A DNA stretch of 5,206 nucleotides, taken from the NCBI GenBank assembly GCA_036501345.1, contig DASYAN010000453.1, positions 1 through 5,206 of the forward strand. The letters are read 5' to 3'. Of the stretch, positions 1-5,177 are shown piece after piece. The notes under the pieces were generated by a model. It worked only from the letters and a program-made list of their open reading frames with translations. It searched no databases and was not told the DNA's origin. The translations under genes and the position numbers were made by a program. Position 1 is the first letter of the stretch. Every line of letters begins with the position of its first letter. The stretch comes from DASYAN01 sp036501345. Its GTDB lineage: Bacteria; Chloroflexota; Ktedonobacteria; Ktedonobacterales; Ktedonobacteraceae.

Positions 1-919
1 TTTCCACTCCGGTGGCTCCTTTGGCTCCCCAGGAGGCCGCATGAAAATACCTACCCATGAAAGACCAGACGGTAGGGGGTGCTTGTTTGGTTGGTGTCGC
101 TGGCAGAAAGCTCTGACAGCTCTCTTCAAAGGCAGCCGCAAACTCTTGCACATGTGGAAAACGGTGGTGAGGGTCCTTCTCCAGTGCTTTGAGCACAACG
201 GCTTCGACGGCGGTCGGAATGTCAGGGAACCGTTCATGGAAGGGAGGCGGGTCAGCATGGAGGTGCTGAGTCGTTATCTCAGCTGTTGTGCCACGGAAGG
301 GAGGAGAGCCAGATAACCACTCGTAGACAATCACGCCCAAGGCATATTGGTCACTCGCCGGGCGTGGCTTGCCCTGGATTTGCTCTGGGGCCATATAAGA
401 GACGGTGCCCATGATTTCTTGCAGACTTTGTGAGCGCGAACTGTGAGCAATGACAGCGATGCCAAAGTCGCTGAGCAGCAGGTCGTTGTGCTGGCCCAGG
501 AGCAGGTTCTCCGGCTTGATGTCTCGGTGGATCACCTTTGCGTCGTGTGCGTACTGGAGCGCGTCGGCAGCCTGCTGGAGGTAAGCGAGGATGCTATCCA
601 GCTGCAGGCGTGTTCCTTTGGGGTGACGCTGGCGTAGGGTCCCGTTGGGAGCATAACTCATGACGAGAAAAGGGATATCCTGTGCTCTATCAAAATCCAG
701 GATGCGGATAATGTGGGGATGCTCTAAGTGAGCAAGCGTACGTGCCTCCGCGAGAAATTGCTCCACGTCGTGGTCCGTCAGATGTGTCGAGAGCAGTTTG
801 ATGGCGGCCTGCGTTCCCAGCCGCAGATGTTCGCTGAGATAGACTTGGGCGAAGCCTCCTTGTCCCAGCAATTCTACCAGACGATAGTTCCCCAGGTGGT
901 GATCTCTCCAGTCGACCAT
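1..919 (-). CDS. Hanks-type serine/threonine protein kinase, N-terminal part (runs off left edge)
   Basis: This is a cytoplasmic eukaryotic-like protein kinase that should transfer the ATP gamma-phosphate to Ser/Thr of partner proteins; the substrates are unknown. The 306 visible codons carry a full kinase domain, about residues 12-265. The Gly-rich loop is GQGGFAQV (19-26), the ATP lysine is K41 in AAIK, and the alpha-C glutamate is probably E58. The catalytic loop is HRDIKPEN (131-138, D133), followed by DFG (151-153), APE (177-179), D190 and G195 of the F helix, and the late conserved R253. All catalytic residues are present, so it should be active. A Pro/Thr-rich linker starts near 273 and the frame is still open at the edge, so any C-terminal sensor or transmembrane part is not visible. 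I chose the ATG at 919 because AAGGGAGG lies 7 nt upstream. An in-frame ATG at 973 would add 18 residues but has no ribosome binding site. No strong promoter is seen upstream; a TTGTAA/TTATCA pair (1047-1052, 1022-1027) has a long 19-nt spacer. Confidence 0.96.
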   Translation of the reverse strand, partial: MVDWRDHHLGNYRLVELLGQGGFAQVYLSEHLRLGTQAAIKLLSTHLTDHDVEQFLAEARTLAHLEHPHIIRILDFDRAQDIPFLVMSYAPNGTLRQRHPKGTRLQLDSILAYLQQAADALQYAHDAKVIHRDIKPENLLLGQHNDLLLSDFGIAVIAHSSRSQSLQEIMGTVSYMAPEQIQGKPRPASDQYALGVIVYEWLSGSPPFRGTTAEITTQHLHADPPPFHERFPDIPTAVEAVVLKALEKDPHHRFPHVQEFAAAFEESCQSFLPATPTKQAPPTVWSFMGRYFHAASWGAKGATGVE

Positions 920-926
920 GACCAAA

Positions 927-934
927 CCTCCCTT
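927..934 (-). promoter_or_regulatory. Ribosome binding site of the kinase gene
   Basis: AAGGGAGG on the minus strand ends 7 nt before the ATG at 919. It is a near-perfect Shine-Dalgarno and decides between the start at 919 and the in-frame but unsupported ATG at 973. Confidence 0.8.
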
Positions 935-1139
935 GCAGGAGCCAGGCGTTCCCTGCGTGTTTGTGTTGTGCATTTCGGGATGGTGATCGATGCGATGATT
1001 TCCCTTCGGTTTTCTCCTTATTGATAACGAAGATCCTCTGCCTAAGTTACAAGATCACGCACGCCTAGCCATAGTGATAAAGGGGGCCGAATTGCGCTAT
1101 GATTGAGCAATGGACGTGCTCTTTGAGCTTGTATCGTGC

Positions 1140-1364
1140 TCATTTGCCAGCTTTGTGCTCTTGTGCTGTGTGCAATCGCTCCCAATACATGGCCTCACAC
1201 CCTCGCACGAGGCTGTGGAAACGGTGTTGCAGGCGTTTTCGTTTGCCTCTGGCCATTTCCAGAAAGATGACCTTATAGTCATAGCGAACAGAGACTTTGA
1301 TGCAGGGCCGAATAGCCTCAAGATTCTCACCACGGGCATGGCGCTGCCCATGCTTTACGGTCAT
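1140..1364 (-). CDS. Possible small basic protein (74 aa), start overlaps hydrolase stop
   Basis: I do not recognise this protein. The frame begins at an ATG whose last two bases are shared with the TGA of the upstream hydrolase (ATGA), an arrangement typical of translational coupling. A GGGAG lies 4 nt upstream, rather close, inside the hydrolase codons. The product is Arg/Lys/His-rich, especially in its middle and C-terminal parts (for example EMARGKRKRLQHRFHSLVRG), with no signal peptide, membrane segment or motif that I can name. Against it: another minus frame (1097-1351) and a plus frame are also open here, so openness alone is weak evidence, and an ATGA overlap arises easily by chance. 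If it is not real, the 441 bp between kinase and hydrolase is non-coding and holds only the kinase leader and a weak 5-bp hairpin (1105-1121). Confidence 0.3.
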   Translation of the reverse strand: MTVKHGQRHARGENLEAIRPCIKVSVRYDYKVIFLEMARGKRKRLQHRFHSLVRGCEAMYWERLHTAQEHKAGK

Positions 1365-2278
1365 TGTTCTCCCACAGAGGGCTCGCCAAAGAAGCGGTAC
1401 AACTCTTGTGCGACACGTTCTGGCTTGCCACTGTTCTCTGCTGCCAAATGACCGAGTCCTGAAAGCTCAACGCGCCGGACATGCGGTAAGACCGTGCTTA
1501 AGCCTGCGAGGGCATCTTTCAAATAGGCTTGGCTCTTGTCACCGCCGAGCAGCAGCACCTCAGCTGTCATTGCCTGAAAGCGCTCAAGTGTGCCTTCCAT
1601 CTCCTTGACGAGCTGCACATCATACTGCATCGTCGGGATAAGGACTTGCAGCGGCACCTCATCGCTCTTGGCGTCCCTCGCTTGGGCTTGTATCGCAAGC
1701 CTCATAAGTGGCACCAGGAGAAAACGTGGCAGGAGAGTAAAAAGCGACGAATCTCCAGTTCCTTTCATGATACTGACCATTGCCGCACCCAAGTTCCCCT
1801 GAGCCAGTTCCTGGGTATAGCGTGTTACCCAAGCCGTTGGTGATGGATTGCCAGCAAGCGGAAGAGGTGGCTCATAGAGAGCGACCTTCTGGATGGCGGG
1901 CAAGGTGAGTGCTGCTTGTAGCGAAATAAGAGCACCCGAGCTCAGCCCAAACACCTGATATGCGCCGGTCTTGCGAATGAGTGCATCCAGATCTTCACAA
2001 GCTTTGCTCATGCCGTCGTTCTCGCCAAACGGGCCGCTGAAACCGCTACCTCGACGGTCAGGTACATATACCGTAAATCCATCAGAGAGCAGTGTGGCAA
2101 GCTTCACAAAGTTCTGGGAAGTCATCATGCCACCATGCACAAGAATGAGACCAGGACCGTGACCGAATTGCCGGTACCCAATCGTCGTGCCGTCTTTCGA
2201 GGTGATGGAATCCATCGAGTATGCTCGTGCGGAATCGTTTCTGGGAACGTTGCTTGTCCTCCTTGACTCTGTATTCAC
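1361..2278 (-). CDS. Alpha/beta-fold hydrolase (305 aa)
   Basis: This is a soluble serine hydrolase of the alpha/beta-hydrolase fold, probably an esterase or peptidase-like enzyme; the substrate cannot be read from sequence. The core begins near residue 23 (DSITSKDGTTIGYRQFG). The oxyanion-hole motif is HGG (48-50), followed by the family-typical DRRGSGFS (74-81). The nucleophile elbow is GLSSG (111-115, Ser113), the likely acid is Asp247 in LLLGGDKS, and the catalytic His is His277 in GLGHLAAE. A cap region lies between about 140 and 230. Length is normal for single-domain members, so the protein looks intact. The start is GTG at 2278: GAGG lies 8 nt upstream (2287-2290) and the promoter below puts the transcript start about 30 nt away. 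Met22 (2215) sits nearer the usual family N-terminus and is the alternative, but has only a poor ribosome site. No signal peptide is seen, so it should be cytoplasmic. Confidence 0.95.
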   Translation of the reverse strand: MNTESRRTSNVPRNDSARAYSMDSITSKDGTTIGYRQFGHGPGLILVHGGMMTSQNFVKLATLLSDGFTVYVPDRRGSGFSGPFGENDGMSKACEDLDALIRKTGAYQVFGLSSGALISLQAALTLPAIQKVALYEPPLPLAGNPSPTAWVTRYTQELAQGNLGAAMVSIMKGTGDSSLFTLLPRFLLVPLMRLAIQAQARDAKSDEVPLQVLIPTMQYDVQLVKEMEGTLERFQAMTAEVLLLGGDKSQAYLKDALAGLSTVLPHVRRVELSGLGHLAAENSGKPERVAQELYRFFGEPSVGEQ

Positions 2279-2314
2279 AACTTTCGCCTCTTTCTCTTCC
2301 CTCTAATCGTTTTG

Positions 2315-2343
2315 ATTCTCATTATTTCAATCATTCTTGTCAA
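2315..2343 (-). promoter_or_regulatory. Sigma70-like promoter of the hydrolase gene
   Basis: On the minus strand a perfect -35 TTGACA (2338-2343) is followed by exactly 17 nt and a -10 GAGAAT (2315-2320, four of six consensus bases). Predicted transcription start is near 2308, giving a leader of about 30 nt to the GTG at 2278. It shows the hydrolase is transcribed separately from the muramidase gene upstream of it. The rest of the 2279-2488 gap shows no convincing terminator, only 4-5 bp stems without a T run. Confidence 0.65.
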
Positions 2344-2488
2344 GATTTCAGAAGACCTCTTTCTTGGAGGTTGTGCCACCCTGCTTATTCACTGCTGATG
2401 TCGCCTCGCGGAGAAGCACGCAACCTTTTTTGGGAATGACCAGATGAGGGTCTTTCTCTCTGGTATGGTGTCATCCACGCGAACGCTC

Positions 2489-3241
2489 TCATCCCATGAA
2501 CGATGTCTGTGAAAGGGATGAGGTTGCAAGTTCCTTGAGTTTGTCCCTCCCTCCAGAAAAGACATTGAAGTCTACCCACCCTGCTATTCCGGATACCTGT
2601 CCACGATCACAATATTGCCAGAAGGTCCAATGGTGGACATGGCTCCATTGAGGTGGGGTCAGCACATCCCGTATCCAGATGGCATAGTCCTCAAAATGTC
2701 CTTTGATATATTCTGCGTATCTGTCGAAATCCGTATAAATGATTGGTTTCATTGCGTAATGGTGTTCCAGCCGGTCAAGAAAGACTTTGATTTCGCGGAG
2801 CAGCGCCGTGCGGCTCTTGCCAGAGACTTCCAGATCCAGCACGGGTGGCAGCATCCCGGCTTCTTTGGGGACCACACTGATGTAATGGTTTGCCTGCTCA
2901 GCACCAGTCAAGGATGCCGTGTAGAAATGATAGGCACCTCGAAGCAATCCCTGTTCTTTTGTCCCACGCCAGTTCATTTGAAAAGAGGCATCCTGATAGC
3001 TCTCGCCTTCGGTTGCCTTGATGAAGATAAAGGCGTACTGGCCTGTTTGGGCAACGCTTTTCCAATCAATACGCTTCTGGTAGCTCGATACGTCAAGGCC
3101 TCGCACACTGTCATGCGGCACAAACAGAAAGTTCGGCCAGATGATCCCTGTAGACAACAGGAGAACCACTGTCAGCAGGCAAACAAGTGCAAGCAGAACT
3201 GGCAAGTATTTTCTTTTCAGGAATTTCTGTGCCTTGCTCAA
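2489..3241 (-). CDS. Membrane-anchored GH25 lysozyme (N-acetylmuramidase)
   Basis: Glycoside hydrolase family 25 enzymes cut the beta-1,4 bond between N-acetylmuramic acid and N-acetylglucosamine in peptidoglycan. Numbering from the TTG at 3241 (250 aa), a Lys/Arg-rich N-terminus (3-11) precedes one hydrophobic segment (about 13-35) with no clear cleavage site, so the enzyme is probably tethered with its domain outside the membrane. The GH25 landmarks follow in order: GLDVSSYQKRIDW (48-60, Asp50), FIFIKATEG (71-79), RGAYHFY (101-107), PPVLDLE (132-138, Asp136 and proposed acid Glu138), PIIYT (166-170), WTFWQY (205-210) and DFN (224-226). The active-site acids are all present. The protein has only the catalytic domain and no C-terminal wall-binding repeats. 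TTG at 3241 is chosen because GTCGGAGG lies 9 nt upstream; the TTG at 3250 directly abuts that site and cannot use it well. A TATACA (3270-3275) could be a -10 but has no clear -35. A role in wall remodelling, spore or hyphal growth, or attack on other cells is possible. Confidence 0.95.
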   Translation of the reverse strand: MSKAQKFLKRKYLPVLLALVCLLTVVLLLSTGIIWPNFLFVPHDSVRGLDVSSYQKRIDWKSVAQTGQYAFIFIKATEGESYQDASFQMNWRGTKEQGLLRGAYHFYTASLTGAEQANHYISVVPKEAGMLPPVLDLEVSGKSRTALLREIKVFLDRLEHHYAMKPIIYTDFDRYAEYIKGHFEDYAIWIRDVLTPPQWSHVHHWTFWQYCDRGQVSGIAGWVDFNVFSGGRDKLKELATSSLSQTSFMG

Positions 3242-3250
3242 TGATGTCAA

Positions 3251-3258
3251 CCTCCGAC
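3251..3258 (-). promoter_or_regulatory. Ribosome binding site of the GH25 gene
   Basis: GTCGGAGG on the minus strand. Its distance is 0 nt to the TTG at 3250 but 9 nt to the in-frame TTG at 3241, which favours the latter as the true start and shortens the longest frame by three residues. Confidence 0.75.
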
Positions 3259-3604
3259 GGAATGAGTCTTGTATAGAATTATGCCATCTTTTTCAGCAGT
3301 CACGCTGCTTTGTCTGGTTTCCTATAGTCATAGGATATGCTACCGTACCTCAACCATCCTTTGAGCAAGACTCTTGGTTGTGGCTACTTGTGCTCTCGCC
3401 TTGAGCATGCAGGTCAGGGCAAGGGAGCATGGTCTGGTTCCATTTGTGTGGGAATGGTCGAGAGAGATTCACAAAAAGACTGATTGTCTAACTGCTGGCT
3501 ATGTATCACATTCATTTGGGCCTTGCCTCAAGATATCTCCTGCATTCTGGTAGTAACACAAAGTCATCATCGCCACACAAAGAAGAAAGTACTATCCTGT
3601 ATGG
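3259..3604. other. Non-coding gap, probable GH25 leader and unassigned DNA
   Basis: No frame here has both a ribosome site and a recognisable product. A short inverted repeat, CCTAT-N4-ATAGG (3321-3334), lies upstream of the GH25 gene and might be an operator or chance. The right part (about 3400-3604) would be the body of any transcript ended by the terminator at 3605; I see no clear plus-strand promoter for it. Confidence 0.4.
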
Positions 3605-3657
3605 AAAGAAGCCTGTATCTGGAAGAGTATACCTTCTAGATACAGGCTTCTTTGTTT
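3605..3657 (+). terminator. Strong rho-independent terminator hairpin
   Basis: A perfect 16-bp inverted repeat (arms 3605-3620 and 3638-3653, starting AAAGAAGCCTG) continues inward as GGAAG/CTTCT, four Watson-Crick pairs and one G-T, giving a 21-bp stem and a 7-nt loop. On the plus strand the second arm runs into TTCTTTGTTTG, a usable U-rich tail. On the minus strand the tail is only TTT then CC, so rightward termination is favoured, though the flanking AAA/TTT could let it work both ways. No recognised plus-strand gene precedes it. Confidence 0.7.
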
Positions 3658-3718
3658 GTCTGTTGGTCCTCGTGGGACGACTCACTTGAGCTTTTCAGGC
3701 CCTGTCATTCGGCTGAAG

Positions 3719-3742
3719 CTGACAGCAAAACTGACAGCAAAG
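3719..3742. repeat. Tandem 12-bp duplication
   Basis: Two adjacent 12-base units, CTGACAGCAAAA and CTGACAGCAAAG, differ only in the last base. The duplicated unit is a multiple of three, so it would encode a repeated tetrapeptide (for example LTAKLTAK) if translated, but no start or longer homologous frame surrounds it. Confidence 0.6.
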
Positions 3743-3939
3743 CCGATAGACAACAGAAGACTTTGAGCGATCTCAGTAGACATTCAGACGGGAATTTAAG
3801 CTCAGAATAGACGTCCATCGACAGGGGAAGACGAGTCATGCCGGTGGAGAGATTCGAGTCCTAAGAAGTATTATATGATGTCTCAAGCCCCTTCTCACCT
3901 TGCTTCAGACGTTTCATTTTTCTCATCTAAAAGGCTGAA

Positions 3940-3961
3940 TGTAGCAACCGTGTAGCAACGG
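3940..3961. repeat. Tandem 11-bp duplication
   Basis: Two adjacent units, TGTAGCAACCG and TGTAGCAACGG, differ at one base. The 11-bp period is close to one helical turn, which is compatible with a protein-binding direct repeat, or it may be simple slippage. Confidence 0.55.
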
Positions 3962-4035
3962 CACGATTAACCCTATATGAGATCTATTGGCTCTCTGCTC
4001 TTTATTATTTCCCTCTTTCTGACTTCCAATTATAT

Positions 4036-4210
4036 CATCACGGTGTCACTTCACTTGCCATCTCTGCACCAGGGTTTCACGGTAAGTGAAAAAACAGCGC
4101 ATCTGATCTGCAACATGTTTCTTCATCAGGCACTGGAATGATAGTGTTGTCGCATTGTTCATGTATTCTGTGAGAGATACCGTGACACCCTGATGAAATC
4201 CAAACAATGC
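4036..4210. repeat. Block of interlocking inverted repeats
   Basis: A motif like CAYCASGGTKTCAC occurs three times: 4036-4049 (plus), 4067-4080 (plus, extended to 4084) and 4182-4195 (minus, extended to 4178). Copies two and three form an inverted repeat matching at 16 of 18 positions. Other pairings are TTCACTTGCC (4050-4059) with GGTAAGTGAA (4081-4090, 9 of 10), TTCAC-N5-GTGAA (4076-4090), TTCATCAGG (4122-4130) with CCTGATGAA (4189-4197, perfect), and GCATTGTT (4152-4159) with AACAATGC (4203-4210, perfect). The segment 4189-4195 can pair with either of two partners, so the folds exclude each other. It contains no supported gene. It may be a structured RNA or a decayed non-autonomous element. 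Confidence 0.5.
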
Positions 4211-4251
4211 ACTCAGTACTCAGTACTATCTGAAAATCAGTGTACTTGTGC
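4209..4251. repeat. Hairpin containing a 7-bp tandem repeat
   Basis: The unit ACTCAGT occurs about 2.4 times (4211-4227). It lies within a stem-loop: AGTAC (4222-4226) pairs with GTACT (4242-4246), and inside that CTGA pairs with TCAG around AAA (4230-4240). GCAC/GTGC at the outer ends can extend it. No T run follows on either strand, so it is not a terminator. Confidence 0.45.
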
Positions 4252-4506
4252 ATATGTGGACCTGATCGGGTATCGATAGGAAGCCAAAGGAAAACAAGCG
4301 AGAAAGAAAACGGGAGACAGGTTGTCGCTTACTTGTAAAGGCAGGTTATTACGTGACGCGAAGCAGGTAGTTACCCAAAAATGGAGCAGGTTTTTGCTGT
4401 ACGCTTTGTTTCCAAAAACAACACTGCTTCCTTACTGGCTCTCTCTCTGCTTGTTTGTCCTTGGATAGCTTCTCAAGCGCCAGTAAAGAAACGGTTGAGG
4501 AAAAAG

Positions 4507-4557
4507 AGTGGGAGACGAGGCTCGAGCCTGCGACAGCTTGCTTAGAAGGCAGGTGCT
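4507..4557 (-). pseudogene. Decayed or truncated tRNA-Arg(TCT)
   Basis: The minus strand reads like a tRNA from the end of the D arm to the discriminator base. AGC-A is followed by an anticodon stem CCTGC/GCAAG (one C-A mismatch) and the loop CTTCTAA with anticodon TCT at 4544-4546. Then come a 5-nt variable loop, a T arm GCAGG/CTCGT with loop CTCGAGC, and a 3' acceptor strand CTCCCAC (4508-4514). A TCTTTTT tail (4501-4507) follows and no CCA is encoded. Bacterial tRNA-Arg(TCT) shares AGCACTTGCCTTCTAAGCAAG and GTCGCAGGTTCGAG, which identifies the origin. It is probably non-functional. The expected 5' acceptor strand GTGGGAG is absent (AAGAAGC at 4573-4579 instead), the D stem pairs at only two of four positions, and the T stem has an A-C mismatch and two G-T pairs. 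Confidence 0.6.
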
Positions 4558-4635
4558 TACAAAACACCGCTTGCTTCTTCTAGATCAGCCTCTGAGGACG
4601 ATCGAACAGGGTTCCTGATAACTTGAGCGGTACTG

Positions 4636-4775
4636 ACAAAAGATGTTACGCACATTTTTCATGATTTGAAACAAAAGATGTTGCATGTTTTTTCCCTCTT
4701 TAAAGACATAGGAGGTCACATGCTTTTCTCCACTTCAAGGCAAAAGATGTCGCGTGCTTTCAGAGGCAGGATGTC
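4636..4775. repeat. Four degenerate 35-bp tandem repeats
   Basis: Units begin at 4636, 4671, 4706 and about 4740, each 34-35 bp long. The start motif is ACAAAAGATGTTRCRYR followed by a T/C-rich stretch. Units one, two and four share CAAAAGATGT exactly (4637, 4672, 4741). Unit three (ACATAGGAGGTCACATGC...) is diverged but aligns to unit two along its length, including the CTTTTCTCCACTTCAA part. The 35-bp period is about three and a third helical turns. There is no spacer between units, so this is not a CRISPR array. Function unknown. Confidence 0.6.
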
Positions 4776-4832
4776 AGATACTCACTCTTTCTCAAGCTAC
4801 TATAGACCACATCTCCTAAAAAATCAAGTGAG

Positions 4833-4901
4833 CGCATTCCCTCATGTAAAATGTTACTGAAACTGTATCAATATCAGTAACATTTTACATGAGGGAATGC
4901 G
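4833..4901. repeat. Perfect 28-bp inverted repeat with 13-nt loop
   Basis: Arms 4833-4860 and 4874-4901 are exact reverse complements (outer end CGCATTCCCTC, inner end GTTACTGA), separated by AACTGTATCAATA. There is no T run directly after it on the plus strand. On the minus strand a T6 lies about 9 nt beyond the stem, too far for a standard terminator. No target-site duplication is seen in the flanks. It ends 11 bp before the -35 box of the right-edge gene, so it could be a regulatory cruciform or RNA hairpin, or a palindromic repetitive element. Confidence 0.8.
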
Positions 4902-4912
4902 GAATATAGCAA

Positions 4913-4941
4913 TTGATCTGCATCTATGGTATAATTATAAT
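4913..4941 (+). promoter_or_regulatory. Sigma70-like promoter of the right-edge gene
   Basis: The -35 TTGATC (4913-4918) is separated by exactly 17 nt from a perfect -10 TATAAT (4936-4941). A second TATAAT at 4930-4935 overlaps but has no -35 at a good distance. The transcript should start near 4948, giving a leader of about 230 nt before the ATG at 5178, about half of which is the mobile element at 5029-5144. Confidence 0.65.
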
Positions 4942-5028
4942 CATGTGTTAAGGGACAGGATTTTGCATTTAGGAATAGCCGGGCAAAGTTTGCAATAGTT
5001 CTACTTCTGATGCAGATACACTACACTA

Positions 5029-5144
5029 GTGGGTCAGCTTGCAATTGAGTACCGGTTCACAGGAATGCAATTCGAGCTTACCAACCGTCAATGTCGCCCA
5101 TCAGAGGCCAATGTAAACAGTGGGTTAAATGCGAGCTGACCCAC
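5029..5144. mobile_element. MITE-like element, IS630/Tc1-mariner type, 116 bp
   Basis: The terminal inverted repeats begin GTGGGTCAGCT at both ends and match at 17 of 20 positions (5029-5048 against 5125-5144 reversed). TA flanks the element on both sides (5027-5028 and 5145-5146), within C-TA-G. IS630 and other Tc1/mariner relatives duplicate TA on insertion, and IS630 is known to prefer CTAG, so the boundaries fit that superfamily. The element is too short for a transposase and has no supported frame, so it would need one in trans. Near the right end GTGGGT (5120-5125) can also pair with ACCCAC (5139-5144). If ACTAGT is counted as part of the ends, the inverted repeat spans 5025-5148. Confidence 0.75.
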
Positions 5145-5165
5145 TAGTACAGTAAAACTGGTATT

Positions 5166-5170
5166 AGGAG
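5166..5170 (+). promoter_or_regulatory. Ribosome binding site of the right-edge gene
   Basis: AGGAG, followed by AGAGATT, lies 7 nt before the ATG at 5178, an ideal spacing. It is the main evidence that a gene starts here. A small CAGT-AAA-ACTG palindrome (5150-5160) lies just upstream, between the mobile element and this site. Confidence 0.75.
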
Positions 5171-5177
5171 AGAGATT

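Noticed and set aside
41..1024. Open plus-strand frames of 64-98 codons (41-316, 443-637, 728-1024)
   Set aside because: They lie antisense to the kinase gene, whose motifs are unmistakable, and have no recognisable product.
1105..1121. GAGCA-N7-TGCTC hairpin as a terminator
   Set aside because: The stem is only 5 bp and there is no T run on either strand.
1097..1351. Second minus-strand frame of 84 codons overlapping the 74-codon one
   Set aside because: It has no coupling to the hydrolase stop and no recognisable motif. At most one of the two frames can be real and the ATGA-linked one is better placed.
1110..1451. Plus-strand frame of 113 codons running into the hydrolase 3' end
   Set aside because: There is no ribosome site before its ATG, it overlaps the hydrolase antisense by about 90 bp, and the product is unrecognisable.
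2385..2579. Minus-strand 64-codon frame overlapping the GH25 3' end
   Set aside because: It is out of frame with a gene supported by strong family motifs and has no recognisable product.
2615..3404. Plus-strand frames of 209 and 87 codons
   Set aside because: The long one is entirely antisense to the GH25 gene, and the other overlaps its start region and shows no motif.
3501..3689. Plus-strand 62-codon frame
   Set aside because: It runs through both arms of the 3605-3653 hairpin, so part of its sequence is dictated by the palindrome, and it has no ribosome site.
3846..3866. AGATTCGAGTCCT as a tRNA T arm
   Set aside because: The bases beside TTCGAGT do not form a T stem and there is no anticodon arm at the right distance.
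4349..4567. Minus-strand 72-codon frame
   Set aside because: Its N-terminal part (LPSKQAVAGSSLVSHS) is the kind of spurious peptide produced by translating a tRNA sequence; it covers the tRNA relic.
4636..4775. CRISPR array
   Set aside because: The repeats are directly adjacent without unique spacers and diverge along their whole length.
4666..4860. Plus-strand 64-codon frame
   Set aside because: It spans the 35-bp repeats and the first arm of the 28-bp palindrome, with no ribosome site.
4833..4901. Rho-independent terminator
   Set aside because: No T run follows on the plus strand, and the T6 on the minus strand is about 9 nt from the stem.
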